64,000 bases of DNA from Methylorubrum salsuginis (GCF_900114375.1 NZ_FOSV01000007.1:124001-188000), one strand, 5' to 3'; shown: positions 52,738 to 62,309, numbered from the stretch's first letter. Notes: a model not told the origin generated them from the sequence alone. A program made the numbers and translations.

Positions 52738-53925
52738 ATGAGCCTGCCCGGCAACCCGCCCACCGACGGCAAGACCGACGTCCTGTGGTTCCTGCCCACC
52801 CACGGCGACGGCCGCTATCTCGGCGCCTCGGAAGGCGCCCGCGACGTGTCGCTGCCGTATCTGCGCCAGATCGCGCAGGCCGCCGACGAACTCGGCTATT
52901 TCGGCGTGCTGCTGCCGACCGGGCGCTCCTGCGAGGATTCCTGGGTGGTGGCCTCGGCGCTGGCACCCCTGACCCAGCGCCTGCGCTTCCTCGTCGCCGT
53001 GCGGCCGGGCCTTCAAGAACCGTCGGTCGCCGCCCGCATGGCCGCGACGCTCGACCGGATCTCCGACGGACGCCTCCTCATCAACGTCGTCACCGGCGGC
53101 GACCCGGTCGAACTGAGAGGCGACGGCGTCTTCCTCGATCATGACGCGCGCTACGAGGTCACGGACGAGTTCCTGCACATCTGGCGCGGGCTTATGGCCG
53201 GCGAGACCGTGAACTTCGAGGGCCGGCACCTGCGCAGCGAGGGCGGCCGGGTGATCTTCCGCCCCGTCCAGGCGCCGTATCCGCCGCTCTATTTCGGCGG
53301 CTCCTCGCCCGCCGGCATCGAGGTCGCGGCCGAGCATTGCGAGGTCTACCTCACCTGGGGCGAACCGCCCGCGGGCGTCGCGGAAAAGCTGGCGCGCGCC
53401 CGCGAAGCCGCGGAGAAAAAAGGAAAAAAATTCTCCTACGGCATCCGGCTCCACGTCATCGTGCGCGAGACCGAATCCGAGGCCTGGGCGGAAGCCGAAA
53501 AGCTGATCTCGCGGCTCGACGACGCCACCATCGCCCAGGCGCAGGCCACCCTGAAGCGCCAGGATTCGGAAGGCCAGAAGCGGATGATGGCGCTGCACGG
53601 CGGCGACCGGAACAAGCTCGTGGTCTCGCCCAACCTCTGGGCCGGCGTCGGCCTCGTGCGCGGCGGCGCGGGCACGGCGCTGGTCGGCTCGGCCGATCAG
53701 GTGGCCGACCGGATGAAGGAGTACATCGATCTCGGCATCGACCGCTTCATCCTCTCCGGCTACCCGCATCTGGAAGAGGCCTACCGCTTCGCCGAGCTGG
53801 TCTTCCCCAAGCTTCCCCTGCGGTCCACGACCGGCCGGGCCCCGAGCACGGCGCGCAACAACGGCCCGTTTGGCGAGGTCATCGCCAACGACATCGTGCC
53901 CACCCGCCGCATCAGCGCGCATTGA
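52738..53925 (+). CDS. ssuD: FMNH2-dependent alkanesulfonate monooxygenase
   Basis: A 395-residue bacterial luciferase-family enzyme: [30 protein letters not shown] and [12 protein letters not shown] in the flavin/substrate region, and [16 protein letters not shown]. SsuD cleaves the C-S bond of alkanesulfonates with FMNH2 from SsuE, giving aldehyde and sulfite. Length matches E. coli SsuD (381). It lies in the middle of the operon; the next substrate-binding gene starts 11 bp after its stop. Confidence 0.93.
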   Translation: MSLPGNPPTDGKTDVLWFLPTHGDGRYLGASEGARDVSLPYLRQIAQAADELGYFGVLLPTGRSCEDSWVVASALAPLTQRLRFLVAVRPGLQEPSVAARMAATLDRISDGRLLINVVTGGDPVELRGDGVFLDHDARYEVTDEFLHIWRGLMAGETVNFEGRHLRSEGGRVIFRPVQAPYPPLYFGGSSPAGIEVAAEHCEVYLTWGEPPAGVAEKLARAREAAEKKGKKFSYGIRLHVIVRETESEAWAEAEKLISRLDDATIAQAQATLKRQDSEGQKRMMALHGGDRNKLVVSPNLWAGVGLVRGGAGTALVGSADQVADRMKEYIDLGIDRFILSGYPHLEEAYRFAELVFPKLPLRSTTGRAPSTARNNGPFGEVIANDIVPTRRISAH

Positions 53926-53936
53926 GGAGGCGAGGC

Positions 53937-54926
53937 ATGCCCGCCCGCATTCGCGCGCACTCTCAAGCTCACTCGGCGGTGAATTCTCTCCTGCCGCGCC
54001 TCTGGCTCGCGCTCGCCGCCCTGATCTTCGTCAGCCTGACGCTCGCCGCCCATGCGGACGAGAAGGTCGTGCGGATCGGCTACCAGAAATACGGCACGCT
54101 GGTGCTGCTGAAGGGCCGCGGCAATCTCGAGCCGAAGCTCAAGGCGCTCGGCTACCGGGTGCAGTGGTCGGAGTTTCCCTCCGGCCCGCCGCTCCTGGAG
54201 GCGCTGAACGCGGGGGCGATCGATTTCGGCTCGGCGGGGGAGACCCCGCCGATCTTCGCCCAGGCCGCGTCCGACGCGCTCGCTTACGTCGCCCACGAGC
54301 CGGCCGCCCCCAAGGGCGAGGCGATCCTCGTCCCGAAGGCGAGCCCGATCCAGTCGGTCGCCGACCTACGCGGCAAGAAGGTCGCCCTCAACAAGGGTTC
54401 GAACGTCCATTACCTGCTGGTGCGGGCGCTCGAATCCGCCGGGCTGACGCTCGCCGACATCACCCCGGTCTACCTCGCGCCGGCCGATGGGCGGGCGGCG
54501 TTCGAGCGCGGCGCGGTCGATGCCTGGGTGATCTGGGACCCGTTCTTCGCGGCGGCCGAGGCCGGCGGCAACACCCGCGTGCTCGCCGACGGCACCGGCC
54601 TCGTGCCGAACCACCAGTTCTACCTGTCCTCGCGCGACTTCACGGCCAAGAACGGCGCGGCCCTCGACGCCGTCGTGGCGGCGGTCGCCGAGGTCGATGC
54701 CTGGGCCAAGGAGAACACCGACGCCGCGGCCAAGGAGCTCTCGCCCACTGTCGGCATCCCGGCGCCGATCCTCGCCGCCGCGCTCCGGCGCCAGACCTAC
54801 GGCATCCGCCCCCTCGACGCCGCCGTCACCGCCGAGCAGCAGCGCATCGCCGACACCTTCCACGGGCTCGGGCTGGTGCCGAAGGCGATCGACGTCGCCG
54901 GGGCCGTGCGCAAGCCGGGGAGCTGA
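53937..54926 (+). CDS. Second sulfonate-type substrate-binding protein (SsuA paralogue)
   Basis: A 329-residue protein with an N-terminal hydrophobic signal segment ending AAHADEK. The core matches SsuA: VVRIGYQKYGTLVLL, FPSGPPLLEALNAGAIDFGSAGETPPIF, NKGSNVHYLLVRALESAGL and VDAWVIWDPFFAA. It differs from the first paralogue throughout, so it is probably an older duplication with another ligand. AGGAGG precedes the ATG. Confidence 0.9.
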   Translation: MPARIRAHSQAHSAVNSLLPRLWLALAALIFVSLTLAAHADEKVVRIGYQKYGTLVLLKGRGNLEPKLKALGYRVQWSEFPSGPPLLEALNAGAIDFGSAGETPPIFAQAASDALAYVAHEPAAPKGEAILVPKASPIQSVADLRGKKVALNKGSNVHYLLVRALESAGLTLADITPVYLAPADGRAAFERGAVDAWVIWDPFFAAAEAGGNTRVLADGTGLVPNHQFYLSSRDFTAKNGAALDAVVAAVAEVDAWAKENTDAAAKELSPTVGIPAPILAAALRRQTYGIRPLDAAVTAEQQRIADTFHGLGLVPKAIDVAGAVRKPGS

Positions 54927-54936
54927 ACGCATCTCT

Positions 54937-55052
54937 CCTCCCCTTGCGGGGGAGCCCGAGTCGGGGGTCGGGCAGAAGGCACCGCTCCCGCCCAATCCTG
55001 CCTGCCCCCACCCCCAACCCCTCCCCGCAAGGGGGAGGGGATGCCCGTTTGA
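54937..55052. repeat. GC-rich inverted repeat between SsuA paralogues
   Basis: Contains a short hairpin of CTCCCC...GGGGGAG type at about 54937-54955 and another, CCCCTCCCC-GCAA-GGGGGAGGGG, at about 55019-55041; the two halves are roughly inverted copies of each other. It resembles REP-like sequence found between operon genes in methylobacteria. It fills the 147-bp gap between the second and third binding-protein genes. Confidence 0.6.
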
Positions 55053-55073
55053 ACGCCCCCACAAGAAGCGACC

Positions 55074-56024
55074 ATGCACCGCCGCGCCCTCCTCGCCGCC
55101 TTCGCGCTCCTCACCGCCGGCCTCGCCCCGGCCGCAGCGCAGGACCCCGCCACCCTGCGCATCGGCTACCAGCGCTCCTCCACCCTGATCGCGCTGCTGC
55201 GGGAGGACCGCACCCTGGAGGCCGCGCTCAAGCCCCTCAACGTCGAGGTGTCCTGGCACGAATTCACGAGCGGCCTGCCGATCATGGAGGCGCTCAATGT
55301 CGGGCGCATCGACGTCTCGGCCGATGTCGCCGACACCGTCCCGGTCTTCGCGCAGGGGGCGAATGCCAGGATCACCTATTTCGCGCAGGAAGCCGCCTCG
55401 CCGACGGCGCAGGCGATCCTCGTGCCGGGCGATTCGCCGCTGAGATCCGTGGCAGAATTGAAGGGCCGCAAGGTCGCCGTCACCAAGGGCGCGGGCAGCC
55501 ATTACCTCTTGCTCGCCGCGCTGAAGGCCGAGGGGCTGCCGTTCAAGAGCATCACCCCCGCCTACCTGACGCCCGCCGACGGGCGCAGCGCGCTGGCCGG
55601 CGGCAGCGTCGATGCCTGGGTGGCCTGGGATCCGTTCCTGTCGGCGGCCGAGGTCCAGGCCGGCGCCCGCGTCCTCAAGGACGGAACCGGCCTCTCGGAC
55701 TACAAGCGCTACTACCTCGCCTCCGACGACTATGCCGCCAAGCGCCCCGACGTGCTGGCGTTGCTGTTCGGCAAGCTCAGGGAGACGGGTGCCTGGGTGA
55801 AGGCCAACCCCGAAGCGGCGGCCGAGCGGCTCGCCGCCCAGTGGAAGATCGAGGCGCCCATCGTCCTCAAGGCCAATGCGCGCCGCAGCTACCGGGTCGA
55901 GCCGGTGACCCGTGACGCTCTCGGCGAGCAGCAGACCATCGCCGACGCCTTCCGGGCCGAGGGGCTGCTGCCCCGCGCCGTCGACACGGCGGCGCTCCCG
56001 GTCTGGGCGCCGCCGACCCGCTGA
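55074..56024 (+). CDS. Third sulfonate-type substrate-binding protein
   Basis: A 316-residue protein with signal peptide MHRRALLAAFALLTAGLAPAAA. The mature part begins TLRIGYQRSSTLIAL and contains ALNVGRIDVSADVADTVPVFAQG, TKGAGSHYLLLAALKAEGL and VDAWVAWDPFLSAAE. It is the most diverged of the three SsuA-like proteins. Possibly taurine-like or other sulfonate or nitrile-like ligand; the ligand is not inferable. Confidence 0.88.
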   Translation: MHRRALLAAFALLTAGLAPAAAQDPATLRIGYQRSSTLIALLREDRTLEAALKPLNVEVSWHEFTSGLPIMEALNVGRIDVSADVADTVPVFAQGANARITYFAQEAASPTAQAILVPGDSPLRSVAELKGRKVAVTKGAGSHYLLLAALKAEGLPFKSITPAYLTPADGRSALAGGSVDAWVAWDPFLSAAEVQAGARVLKDGTGLSDYKRYYLASDDYAAKRPDVLALLFGKLRETGAWVKANPEAAAERLAAQWKIEAPIVLKANARRSYRVEPVTRDALGEQQTIADAFRAEGLLPRAVDTAALPVWAPPTR

Positions 56025-56073
56025 ACGGCCCGAGGGAAACGGACCAACGGAATCGAGGAAGGATCGTTTCGCC

Positions 56074-57450
56074 ATGACCCGGGCAAGCCTGCCGCCCGTC
56101 GCCGTGATCGGCGCCGGGTTCAGCGGCACGATGGCCGCGCTGCAACTGCTTTCCGCCCTGCCCCCGGAGCGGCCGGTGCTGCTGTGCGAGCGCGCCGGGA
56201 TCTTCGGGCGGGGACTGGCCTACGGCACCGGCAATCCGGCGCATCTTCTCAACGTCCGCACCGCCAACATGAGCGCCTTTCCCGACCGGCCGGGCGATTT
56301 CGAGAGCTGGCTCGGCCATCTCGGGCCGGAGGACATGGAGGGCATCCGCTCCACCCCGGCGGGCACCTTCGCGTCCCGCGGCCTTTACGGGCGCTATCTC
56401 ACCGAACTCCTGTCCAAGGCCGTGACCGGCTCGGCGGCGGGCCGCCTGCGGCTCCTGCCCGATGCCGTGACCGACCTGGAGCCCCATGGCGGGGCCTTCC
56501 GCCTCCGCACCGAGGGCGGCCAGAGCTTCGCGGTGGCCGGGGCCGTGCTCGCCATGGGCAACCTCGCCGCCGCCCCGGCGCGCAGCCGCCACAGCCTCGA
56601 TCCGTGGGACGCGGACCATTTCGGCCGCCTGCATCCGCACGCCCCCGTCCTGATCCTCGGCACCGGGCTGACCATGCTCGACGCGGTGGCGAGCCTGCGG
56701 GCCCACGGCTTCGAGGGGGCGATCCTCGCGCTTTCCCGGCGCGGCCTCCTGCCGAACGCCCACGCCCCGGCCGCCCCCTGGCCGACGCCGAACCTCACCC
56801 CGGCCGAGTTCGCCTCGCTGCCGCGGCTCCTCGCCCGCATCCGGGCGGAGGTGGCGCGGGCGAACGCGCAAGGGATCGGCTGGCACGGCGTCATCGACGC
56901 CCTGCGCCCGCTCACCGACACGATCTGGCGCAGCCTGCCGCCGCCGGAGCGCCGCCGCTTCCTGCGCCATCTGCGCCCGTTCTGGGACGTGCACCGCCAC
57001 CGCACCGCCCCGCCCGCCGCCGAGACAATCCGCGCGGAACTGGCCCGCGGCGCCCTCACGGTGCGGGCCGGGCGCCTCCTCGACGTGGCCGACGAATCCG
57101 CCCAGGCCGTGGTGACCCTGCGCCTGCGCGGGGCCGCGGCGCCGGAGCGGCTCGGCGTGCAGGCGATGATCGACGCCACCGGCTTCGGCCATCTGGGACA
57201 GAGCCGCGACCCGCTCGTGCGCCGCCTGTTGGAGCGCGGCCTCGTGCGCCCCGAACCCTTCGGCCTCGGCCTCGACGCCGGGCCGGATTACCGCGCGCGC
57301 GGCACGGGTCCGGCGCGGCCGCTCTGGCTCCTCGGCCCGCTCCTGCGCGGCGTCCTGTGGGAATGCACGGCGGTGCCCGACATCCGCAACGAGGCGGCGG
57401 AGCTGGCCGGCCTGATCGCGACGGATCTGGAGCGGGCGGTCGCGGCGTGA
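56074..57450 (+). CDS. FAD/NAD(P)-binding protein of the sulfonate operon
   Basis: A 458-residue flavoprotein with VAVIGAGFSGTMAALQLL and GRGLAYGTGNPAHLLNVRTANMSAF, a pattern of the FAD-NAD(P)-binding family (HI0933/PF13454-like). GAGGAAGG precedes the ATG. It is co-directional, 49 bp after the third SsuA gene, and is likely the last gene of the operon. In related operons such proteins may oxidise sulfur or nitrogen compounds, but no activity is established for this one. Confidence 0.82.
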   Translation: MTRASLPPVAVIGAGFSGTMAALQLLSALPPERPVLLCERAGIFGRGLAYGTGNPAHLLNVRTANMSAFPDRPGDFESWLGHLGPEDMEGIRSTPAGTFASRGLYGRYLTELLSKAVTGSAAGRLRLLPDAVTDLEPHGGAFRLRTEGGQSFAVAGAVLAMGNLAAAPARSRHSLDPWDADHFGRLHPHAPVLILGTGLTMLDAVASLRAHGFEGAILALSRRGLLPNAHAPAAPWPTPNLTPAEFASLPRLLARIRAEVARANAQGIGWHGVIDALRPLTDTIWRSLPPPERRRFLRHLRPFWDVHRHRTAPPAAETIRAELARGALTVRAGRLLDVADESAQAVVTLRLRGAAAPERLGVQAMIDATGFGHLGQSRDPLVRRLLERGLVRPEPFGLGLDAGPDYRARGTGPARPLWLLGPLLRGVLWECTAVPDIRNEAAELAGLIATDLERAVAA

Positions 57451-57807
57451 GAGGGTCATACGGTCCCGCATCGTCGCCGGCCTCCCGAATCGAAACGGGA
57501 CCTTCGTGAGCGGGGCCGGGCCGCCTATCCGAACCGACTTCGCTGGGCCGACGGCACGCGCGGGCGGGTTTGCCGCATCGTCTCGCGACCCACCGGCTTC
57601 CGCGCCGTCGGAACGGGCCGGCGCCCTCCGCCGTCGGCGTCGGCAGGGGGTTGCTTCGACCGCCGACGGACCGATCGGACGGAGCCGCGACCGTCGAGAA
57701 CCCGCCGCCGTGTCCCCGGCGCAATTGCTTCGCCTGTGGAAAACCGGCAGGGATGAAGCCTGCACTCGGCTCCCTTCCCCTCGACAGCCTTCGATCCGAA
57801 TCGAACC
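57451..57807. other. 357-bp intergenic region
   Basis: Between the flavoprotein gene and the secreted protein at 57808. No gene, repeat or strong hairpin was seen. One plus-strand frame across it (57506-57811) has no coding character. It should hold the promoter of the next gene. Confidence 0.45.
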
Positions 57808-59694
57808 ATGACGCTCCCGACGCGCCGTCCCGTCCTCACGCGGGCGCTGCTCGCCCCGGCCTGCGCCGCGGTCCTGCTGGCCACCCCGGCCCCGGCCCCC
57901 CTCGTCGCGCCCGCTGCGGCGCAGGAGGCGGCCTCCGCCGTCCAGGATCTCGTCCTCGACAACGTCACGCTCAGCTTCGGCGAGACCGGCGTGAGCGCGC
58001 CGCGGGTGTCGGTCAGCGGCACGCGGCTGTCGAAGGAGGAGCTGCTGGCGATCTTCCAGGGCGACGCCAAGGAGAGCTGGGGCACCCGCCTGCAGCGGCT
58101 CGACGCGGGCAGCCTGACCATGCCGGAACTGCGGGTCGAGCGCCGCAGCGGCGAGAGGCGCCAGGTCGTGACCTACCGCGACGTGACGGCGCGCAACGTC
58201 CATGGCGGACGCATCAGCGAGCTGACGGCGGCCGGCGCCACCCTCTCGGTCGAAGGGGTGCCCGGGCAGCCGGCCAAGGCCAGCGGCAGCTACGGCAAGA
58301 TCCGGGCGGAGGAGGTCGATCTCACCGCGCTCGCCCGCCTCTACGCCGAGGCCGGCACCGCCCGCAGCGGGTTCCAGCGGCTCTACGCCTCGCTGGCGGT
58401 GGAGAGCATCGCCTTCATCGACGAGCGCGGCACCACCGTCTCGATCGCGCGGCTCAGCGGCCGCGACCTCGCCGGGCGCCAGACCCCGGCGACGTGGTCG
58501 GGCGCCGTCGAGTCGCTGGCGGGCGCCGACCTGTCGCAGCCCGACCCGGGCAAGCGCGCCCGCGCCGCCGGGCTCATCGCGGATCTAGCCGAATCGGTCT
58601 CGGTCGGGAGCCTGGAGGCGAGCGACATCGCCGTGAAGGAGGTGAAGGGGCCCGATCCGCTCAATTTCGGCATCGGCAAGTTCGCCTATACCGGCAACGG
58701 CGCCGAGGCCGGGGTCAGCCTGTCCGACGTGTCCTTCGGCTCGGACGAGGCCAGCGGCAAGATCGCGCGACTGGCGCTCGCCGGCTTCTCCCTGGAGCCG
58801 ACCATCGCCACCCTGCGCCGCCTCGCCAAATCCGCCCCGGACAAGCCCGCCGCAGCGGAGAAGCCGGGCGAGAAGGCCGCACCGGTGCCGCCGCCGGCCG
58901 ATCCGGCGGCGCAGGAGGCGGAACTGCGCCGGCTGACGCCGGTCATCGGCACCCTGACCCTGTCCGATCTCACCTTCGACGTCGCCGGGAAGCCGACCGA
59001 CCCGGCGGCGAAGACCGGGCCGATGCATGTCGGCCTGCGCGGCGGCACCATGACGTTCGGGCCGCCCAAGGACGGCGTTCCGACCGCGAGCCGCCTGTCC
59101 CTCACCGGGCTGACGCTTCCGGCGAGGGCGGTCGAAAGCGTGCCGGGCCTCGGCTCGCTCGGCCTCTACGGCTACCGCGACCTCGACCTCGACGTGATCG
59201 CCGACACCGCCTGGAACGAGAGCACGAAGGAGCTGTCCTTCAACGAGCTGTCGCTCACCGGCAAGGACATGGGCAAACTCCGCCTCAACGCGACGCTCGG
59301 CGGCATCGGCCCCGACGTGTTCGATCCCGATGCGGCGGTCTCGGGCTTCGCCATGCTCTCGGCCACCGCCAAGGCCCTCGACCTGACCCTGGAGAATGGC
59401 GGCCTGTTCGACCGCTTCATCACCGCCCAGGCCAAGACGCTGAGCCTCAAGCCCGACGAGCTGCGCAAGGAATACGTGACGGCGAGCGTGATCGGCGTGC
59501 CGGTCATCCTCGGCAACTCGGCCGCCGCCAAGGCGATCGGCGCGGCGATGGGCAAGTTCGTGTCGAAGCCCGGCACCCTCTCGATCAGCGCCAAGGCCAA
59601 GAACGGCGAGGGCCTCGGCATGGTCGATGTCAGCACCGCGCCGACCCCGGCCGCCGTGCTCGACAAGCTCGAGGTCAACGCCAAGGCGGAGTGA
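57808..59694 (+). CDS. Secreted hypothetical protein, 628 residues
   Basis: An N-terminal signal peptide (residues 1-38, ...LVAPAAAQ) precedes a long, mainly beta-strand-rich protein. The segments VQDLVLDNVTLSFGETGVSAPRV and LTLSDLTFDVAGKPTDPAAK resemble each other and suggest repeated units; a short Pro/Ala-rich linker lies around residues 345-365. No domain of known function recognised. It resembles large periplasmic proteins of unknown function in Rhizobiales. No partner gene is apparent; a divergent arrangement with higA follows. Confidence 0.78.
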   Translation: MTLPTRRPVLTRALLAPACAAVLLATPAPAPLVAPAAAQEAASAVQDLVLDNVTLSFGETGVSAPRVSVSGTRLSKEELLAIFQGDAKESWGTRLQRLDAGSLTMPELRVERRSGERRQVVTYRDVTARNVHGGRISELTAAGATLSVEGVPGQPAKASGSYGKIRAEEVDLTALARLYAEAGTARSGFQRLYASLAVESIAFIDERGTTVSIARLSGRDLAGRQTPATWSGAVESLAGADLSQPDPGKRARAAGLIADLAESVSVGSLEASDIAVKEVKGPDPLNFGIGKFAYTGNGAEAGVSLSDVSFGSDEASGKIARLALAGFSLEPTIATLRRLAKSAPDKPAAAEKPGEKAAPVPPPADPAAQEAELRRLTPVIGTLTLSDLTFDVAGKPTDPAAKTGPMHVGLRGGTMTFGPPKDGVPTASRLSLTGLTLPARAVESVPGLGSLGLYGYRDLDLDVIADTAWNESTKELSFNELSLTGKDMGKLRLNATLGGIGPDVFDPDAAVSGFAMLSATAKALDLTLENGGLFDRFITAQAKTLSLKPDELRKEYVTASVIGVPVILGNSAAAKAIGAAMGKFVSKPGTLSISAKAKNGEGLGMVDVSTAPTPAAVLDKLEVNAKAE

Positions 59695-59697
59695 AGC

Positions 59698-60018
59698 TCA
59701 GGCGCGCTGCGCGACCTCCACCGTCGCGATGGCGCTGACGTCGACGGTGCGCTCGGCCTGCCACAGGTCGTGCGCCATCTGCATCCGCAGCAGCAGCGCG
59801 CCGCCGCGTCCGGTCAGCTTGCCGATCCGGACGGCCATCTCCGGCGTCAGCGCCGCCGTCCCTGCGGTCACGCGATGCAGGGCCTGACGGCTGACGCCGA
59901 GCCGGCCCGCGGCATCCTGCACCGATAGGCCGAGGGCCGGCAGGATGTCGTCGCGAAGAAGCTCGCCCGGGTGGGTCGGGGGGCGGCTCGGGTCGCGGCG
60001 GACGACGATCTCGGTCAT
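59698..60018 (-). CDS. higA: HigA family antitoxin
   Basis: A 106-residue XRE-type protein with the helix-turn-helix LSVQDAAGRLGVSRQALHRVTAG and the PTHPGELLRDDILPALG start typical of HigA. It should bind HigB and repress the operon through the palindrome at 60323-60343. It lies 23 bp after higB in the order toxin first, antitoxin second, the HigBA arrangement. Convergent with the secreted-protein gene, stop 3 bp from its end. Confidence 0.9.
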   Translation of the reverse strand: MTEIVVRRDPSRPPTHPGELLRDDILPALGLSVQDAAGRLGVSRQALHRVTAGTAALTPEMAVRIGKLTGRGGALLLRMQMAHDLWQAERTVDVSAIATVEVAQRA

Positions 60019-60041
60019 GGCGTGAAAGGCTCCCGGCCTCG

Positions 60042-60320
60042 TCAGTGGTACTGCTCGAAATCGACCTGAAAGGCGTCACCGTCCTCGAACGTGAAGGTGA
60101 TGCACCAGGGGCCGTTGACGTGGAGGGTGTAGCGGGTGGGGTCGACCCCCCGCAGCGCGTGGAAGTCGAAGCCGGGCTGGTTCAATTCGCCGACTTCCTT
60201 CGCGGCATCCAGCGCATCGAGGCGCACGAGGATGCGCCGATGCATTCGGGCGTCGATCCGCTTGGTCCCCGAACTCGACCAGAGTTCCGCCAGCCCCTTG
60301 CTCCTGAACGTCCGGATCAT
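60042..60320 (-). CDS. higB: HigB family toxin (RelE/ParE superfamily)
   Basis: A 92-residue protein with MIRTFRSKGLAELWSSSGTKRID, LNQPGFDFHALRG and YTLHVNGPWCITFTFEDGDAFQVDFEQYH, all typical of HigB/Killer toxins. Such toxins cleave mRNA on the ribosome. The operator palindrome ends 2 bp before the ATG, so no SD is visible and leaderless or very short-leader expression is likely. Confidence 0.92.
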   Translation of the reverse strand: MIRTFRSKGLAELWSSSGTKRIDARMHRRILVRLDALDAAKEVGELNQPGFDFHALRGVDPTRYTLHVNGPWCITFTFEDGDAFQVDFEQYH

Positions 60321-60322
60321 GC

Positions 60323-60343
60323 CTGTAACGTATCGCGTTACAG
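60323..60343 (-). promoter_or_regulatory. Palindromic operator upstream of higB
   Basis: CTGTAACG-TATCG-CGTTACAG, perfect 8-bp arms with a 5-bp spacer, 2 bp before the higB start. Position and symmetry fit an autoregulatory HigA site. It also overlaps where a promoter -10 or SD would lie. Confidence 0.75.
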
Positions 60344-60567
60344 ACTGCCGTCAAGATCGTCGTGTCGCGTCCGAGCCGGCATCTGCGGACTGGATCGGAA
60401 GGGAAGGCTGCGTCGCCACGCGCGCCGATCGGCCGTCAAACCGCCCTTTGTCCCGCCCGCGGCGTCCTGTGCTGCTTGTGTTCGCGTGAGCCGATCCCTA
60501 GGTTCGCCCCAATTCAAAGGTTCAGGAGAGGCGCCGCCGCCATGGGGCCGCGGTGCAGGAGGTTGCC

Positions 60568-60861
60568 ATGGGCAGCATGAGTGTCTGGCACTGGGTCATC
60601 GTGGCGGTCGTCGTCATGCTGCTGTTCGGCCGCGGCAAGGTGTCCGAGCTGATGGGCGACGTCGCCAAGGGCATCAAGGCCTTCAAGAAGGGCATGGCCG
60701 ACGACGAGACCACGCCCAACGCCGCCGTGCCGCCGCCCTCCGCCGGCGAGCCGATGCGCACCCTGCCGCCGAACCCGACTCCGGGTGCCACGACGCATGC
60801 AGCGCCCCATGCCGGGCCGCAGCAGACCCACGTGCCGGCCGGCGACCACAAGGCGCTCTGA
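60568..60861 (+). CDS. tatA: Sec-independent protein translocase TatA
   Basis: A 97-residue protein with [43 protein letters not shown]: a short transmembrane helix followed by an amphipathic helix with the FGRGK hinge, typical of TatA. Pore-forming part of the twin-arginine translocase. AGGAGG precedes the ATG. The tail (50-97) is Pro-rich and disordered. First gene of tatABC. Confidence 0.95.
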   Translation: MGSMSVWHWVIVAVVVMLLFGRGKVSELMGDVAKGIKAFKKGMADDETTPNAAVPPPSAGEPMRTLPPNPTPGATTHAAPHAGPQQTHVPAGDHKAL

Positions 60862-60964
60862 CGGACGCAACGCGACGCGACGCCGTCGAGACCGGCGTCG
60901 GGCGGGATGGCGCGGACGGCGCGACCGTCCTAATCAGGCGCGGACCCGCGGGACGGACGCTGCA

Positions 60965-61390
60965 ATGCTGGACATGAGCTGGGGCGAGGTGATGCTGATC
61001 GGCGGCGTCGCCCTGATCGTCATCGGACCCAAGGATCTGCCGAAGGCTCTGCGCACGCTCGGGCAGATCACCACCAAGGTCCGCCGCATGGCCGGCGAGT
61101 TCCAGCACCAGTTCAACGAGGCGATCCGCGAGGCGGAACTCGACGAGGTGCGCCGCGACGTCGAAGGCGTGAAGCGCACGGTCGACGCCGCCAAGCCCGG
61201 CTTCAACCCGGTCGACACCATCCGCAACGAAATCCGCAGCGCCGTCGAGGGCCGGACGCCCACCTCGGCCGCTCCTGCCGCTCCGCCCAGGGAGACCGGT
61301 AGCTTCGACGTGCCGCGCCCGAGCGCCGAACAGCAGGCCAGTGCGGCTTCCTCCACGGCCAGCAAGACCGAGACAGGCCCGACTCCATGA
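60965..61390 (+). CDS. tatB: Sec-independent protein translocase TatB
   Basis: A 141-residue protein beginning [34 protein letters not shown], the TatB N-terminal helix and amphipathic region, with a long acidic/Ala-rich C-terminus. TatB recruits substrates with TatC. Its stop overlaps tatC by 4 bp (ATGA). Coding start is the ATG 103 bp after the tatA stop. Confidence 0.95.
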   Translation: MLDMSWGEVMLIGGVALIVIGPKDLPKALRTLGQITTKVRRMAGEFQHQFNEAIREAELDEVRRDVEGVKRTVDAAKPGFNPVDTIRNEIRSAVEGRTPTSAAPAAPPRETGSFDVPRPSAEQQASAASSTASKTETGPTP

Positions 61391-62187
61391 CCGACGAGCG
61401 TGACGAGGCCGAGATCGAGGCCTCGCGGGCGCCCCTCCTAGAGCACCTGATCGAGCTGCGCTCGCGACTGATCAAGTCGCTGATCGCCTTCATCGTGATG
61501 TTCTTCGGCTGCTTCTTCTTCTCGAAGAACATCTACAACATCCTCGTCCACCCCTATGTGTCGGTGGTCGGGGCCCCGAATGCCGAGCTGATCGCGACGC
61601 ACTTTCTCGAACAGGTCTTCACCAACATCAAGCTCAGCGTCTTCGGCGCCGGCTTCCTGTCGTTTCCGGTGATCGCGACGCAGATCTACGCCTTCGTGGC
61701 GCCGGGCCTCTATCGCAACGAGCGGCAGGCGTTCCTGCCCTATCTCGTGGCGACGCCGATCTTCTTCATCCTCGGCGCGCTGGTCGTCTACTTCCTGGCG
61801 ATGCCGCTGCTGATCCAGTTCTCGGTCTCGCTGCAGCAGATCGGGCAGCCGGGCGAGGCGACGATCAAGCTGTTGCCGAAGGTCGACGAGTACCTCTCGC
61901 TGATCATGACGCTGATCTTCGCTTTCGGTCTCGCCTTCCAGATGCCGGTGATCCTGACGCTGCTCGGCCAGATCGGCGTGATCGACGCCGCCTTCCTGCG
62001 GGAGAAGCGGCGCTACGCCATCGTTCTCGTGTTCGTCGCCGCCGCGATCCTGACCCCGCCGGACGTGATCTCGCAGCTCTCCCTCGCGATCCCGATGATC
62101 CTCCTTTACGAGGCCAGCGTGTTCTCGGTCGCCCGCATGGACAAGCTCCGTGCCGCGCGCCGCCGGGCGGACGGCATCGAGGACTGA
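61387..62187 (+). CDS. tatC: Sec-independent protein translocase TatC
   Basis: A 266-residue membrane protein with six helices. The N-terminal [17 protein letters not shown] carries the conserved acidic/basic site for twin-arginine recognition, and [11 protein letters not shown] starts the first helix. TatC binds Tat signal peptides. HpnM upstream in the window has a twin-arginine-like signal, so it could be a client. Confidence 0.95.
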   Translation: MTDERDEAEIEASRAPLLEHLIELRSRLIKSLIAFIVMFFGCFFFSKNIYNILVHPYVSVVGAPNAELIATHFLEQVFTNIKLSVFGAGFLSFPVIATQIYAFVAPGLYRNERQAFLPYLVATPIFFILGALVVYFLAMPLLIQFSVSLQQIGQPGEATIKLLPKVDEYLSLIMTLIFAFGLAFQMPVILTLLGQIGVIDAAFLREKRRYAIVLVFVAAAILTPPDVISQLSLAIPMILLYEASVFSVARMDKLRAARRRADGIED

Positions 62188-62200
62188 AGCACGCGAAACC

Positions 62201-62262
62201 CGCTCGGCGAGACATCGCCGAGCGCTCCCGCGAATGCGGGGCGGCGGACATCCGCCGGGCGC
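62201..62262. repeat. Multi-hairpin dispersed repeat, family 2, copy 2
   Basis: CGCTCGGCGA-GACA-TCGCCGAGCG (62201-62224), followed by CCCGC-GAAT-GCGGG and GGCGGACATCCGCC. Positions 62213-62262 align without gaps to 9003-9052. It follows tatC by 13 bp and may terminate or stabilise the tat mRNA. Confidence 0.7.
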
Positions 62263-62309
62263 GGTGACCTCGGCCACCGCTACTCAGCGTAAGCGAAAAA
62301 TAAACTCGT

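Noticed and set aside
57506..57811. 101-codon plus-strand frame before the 628-residue gene
   Set aside because: Low-complexity, no SD, overlaps the start of the real gene.
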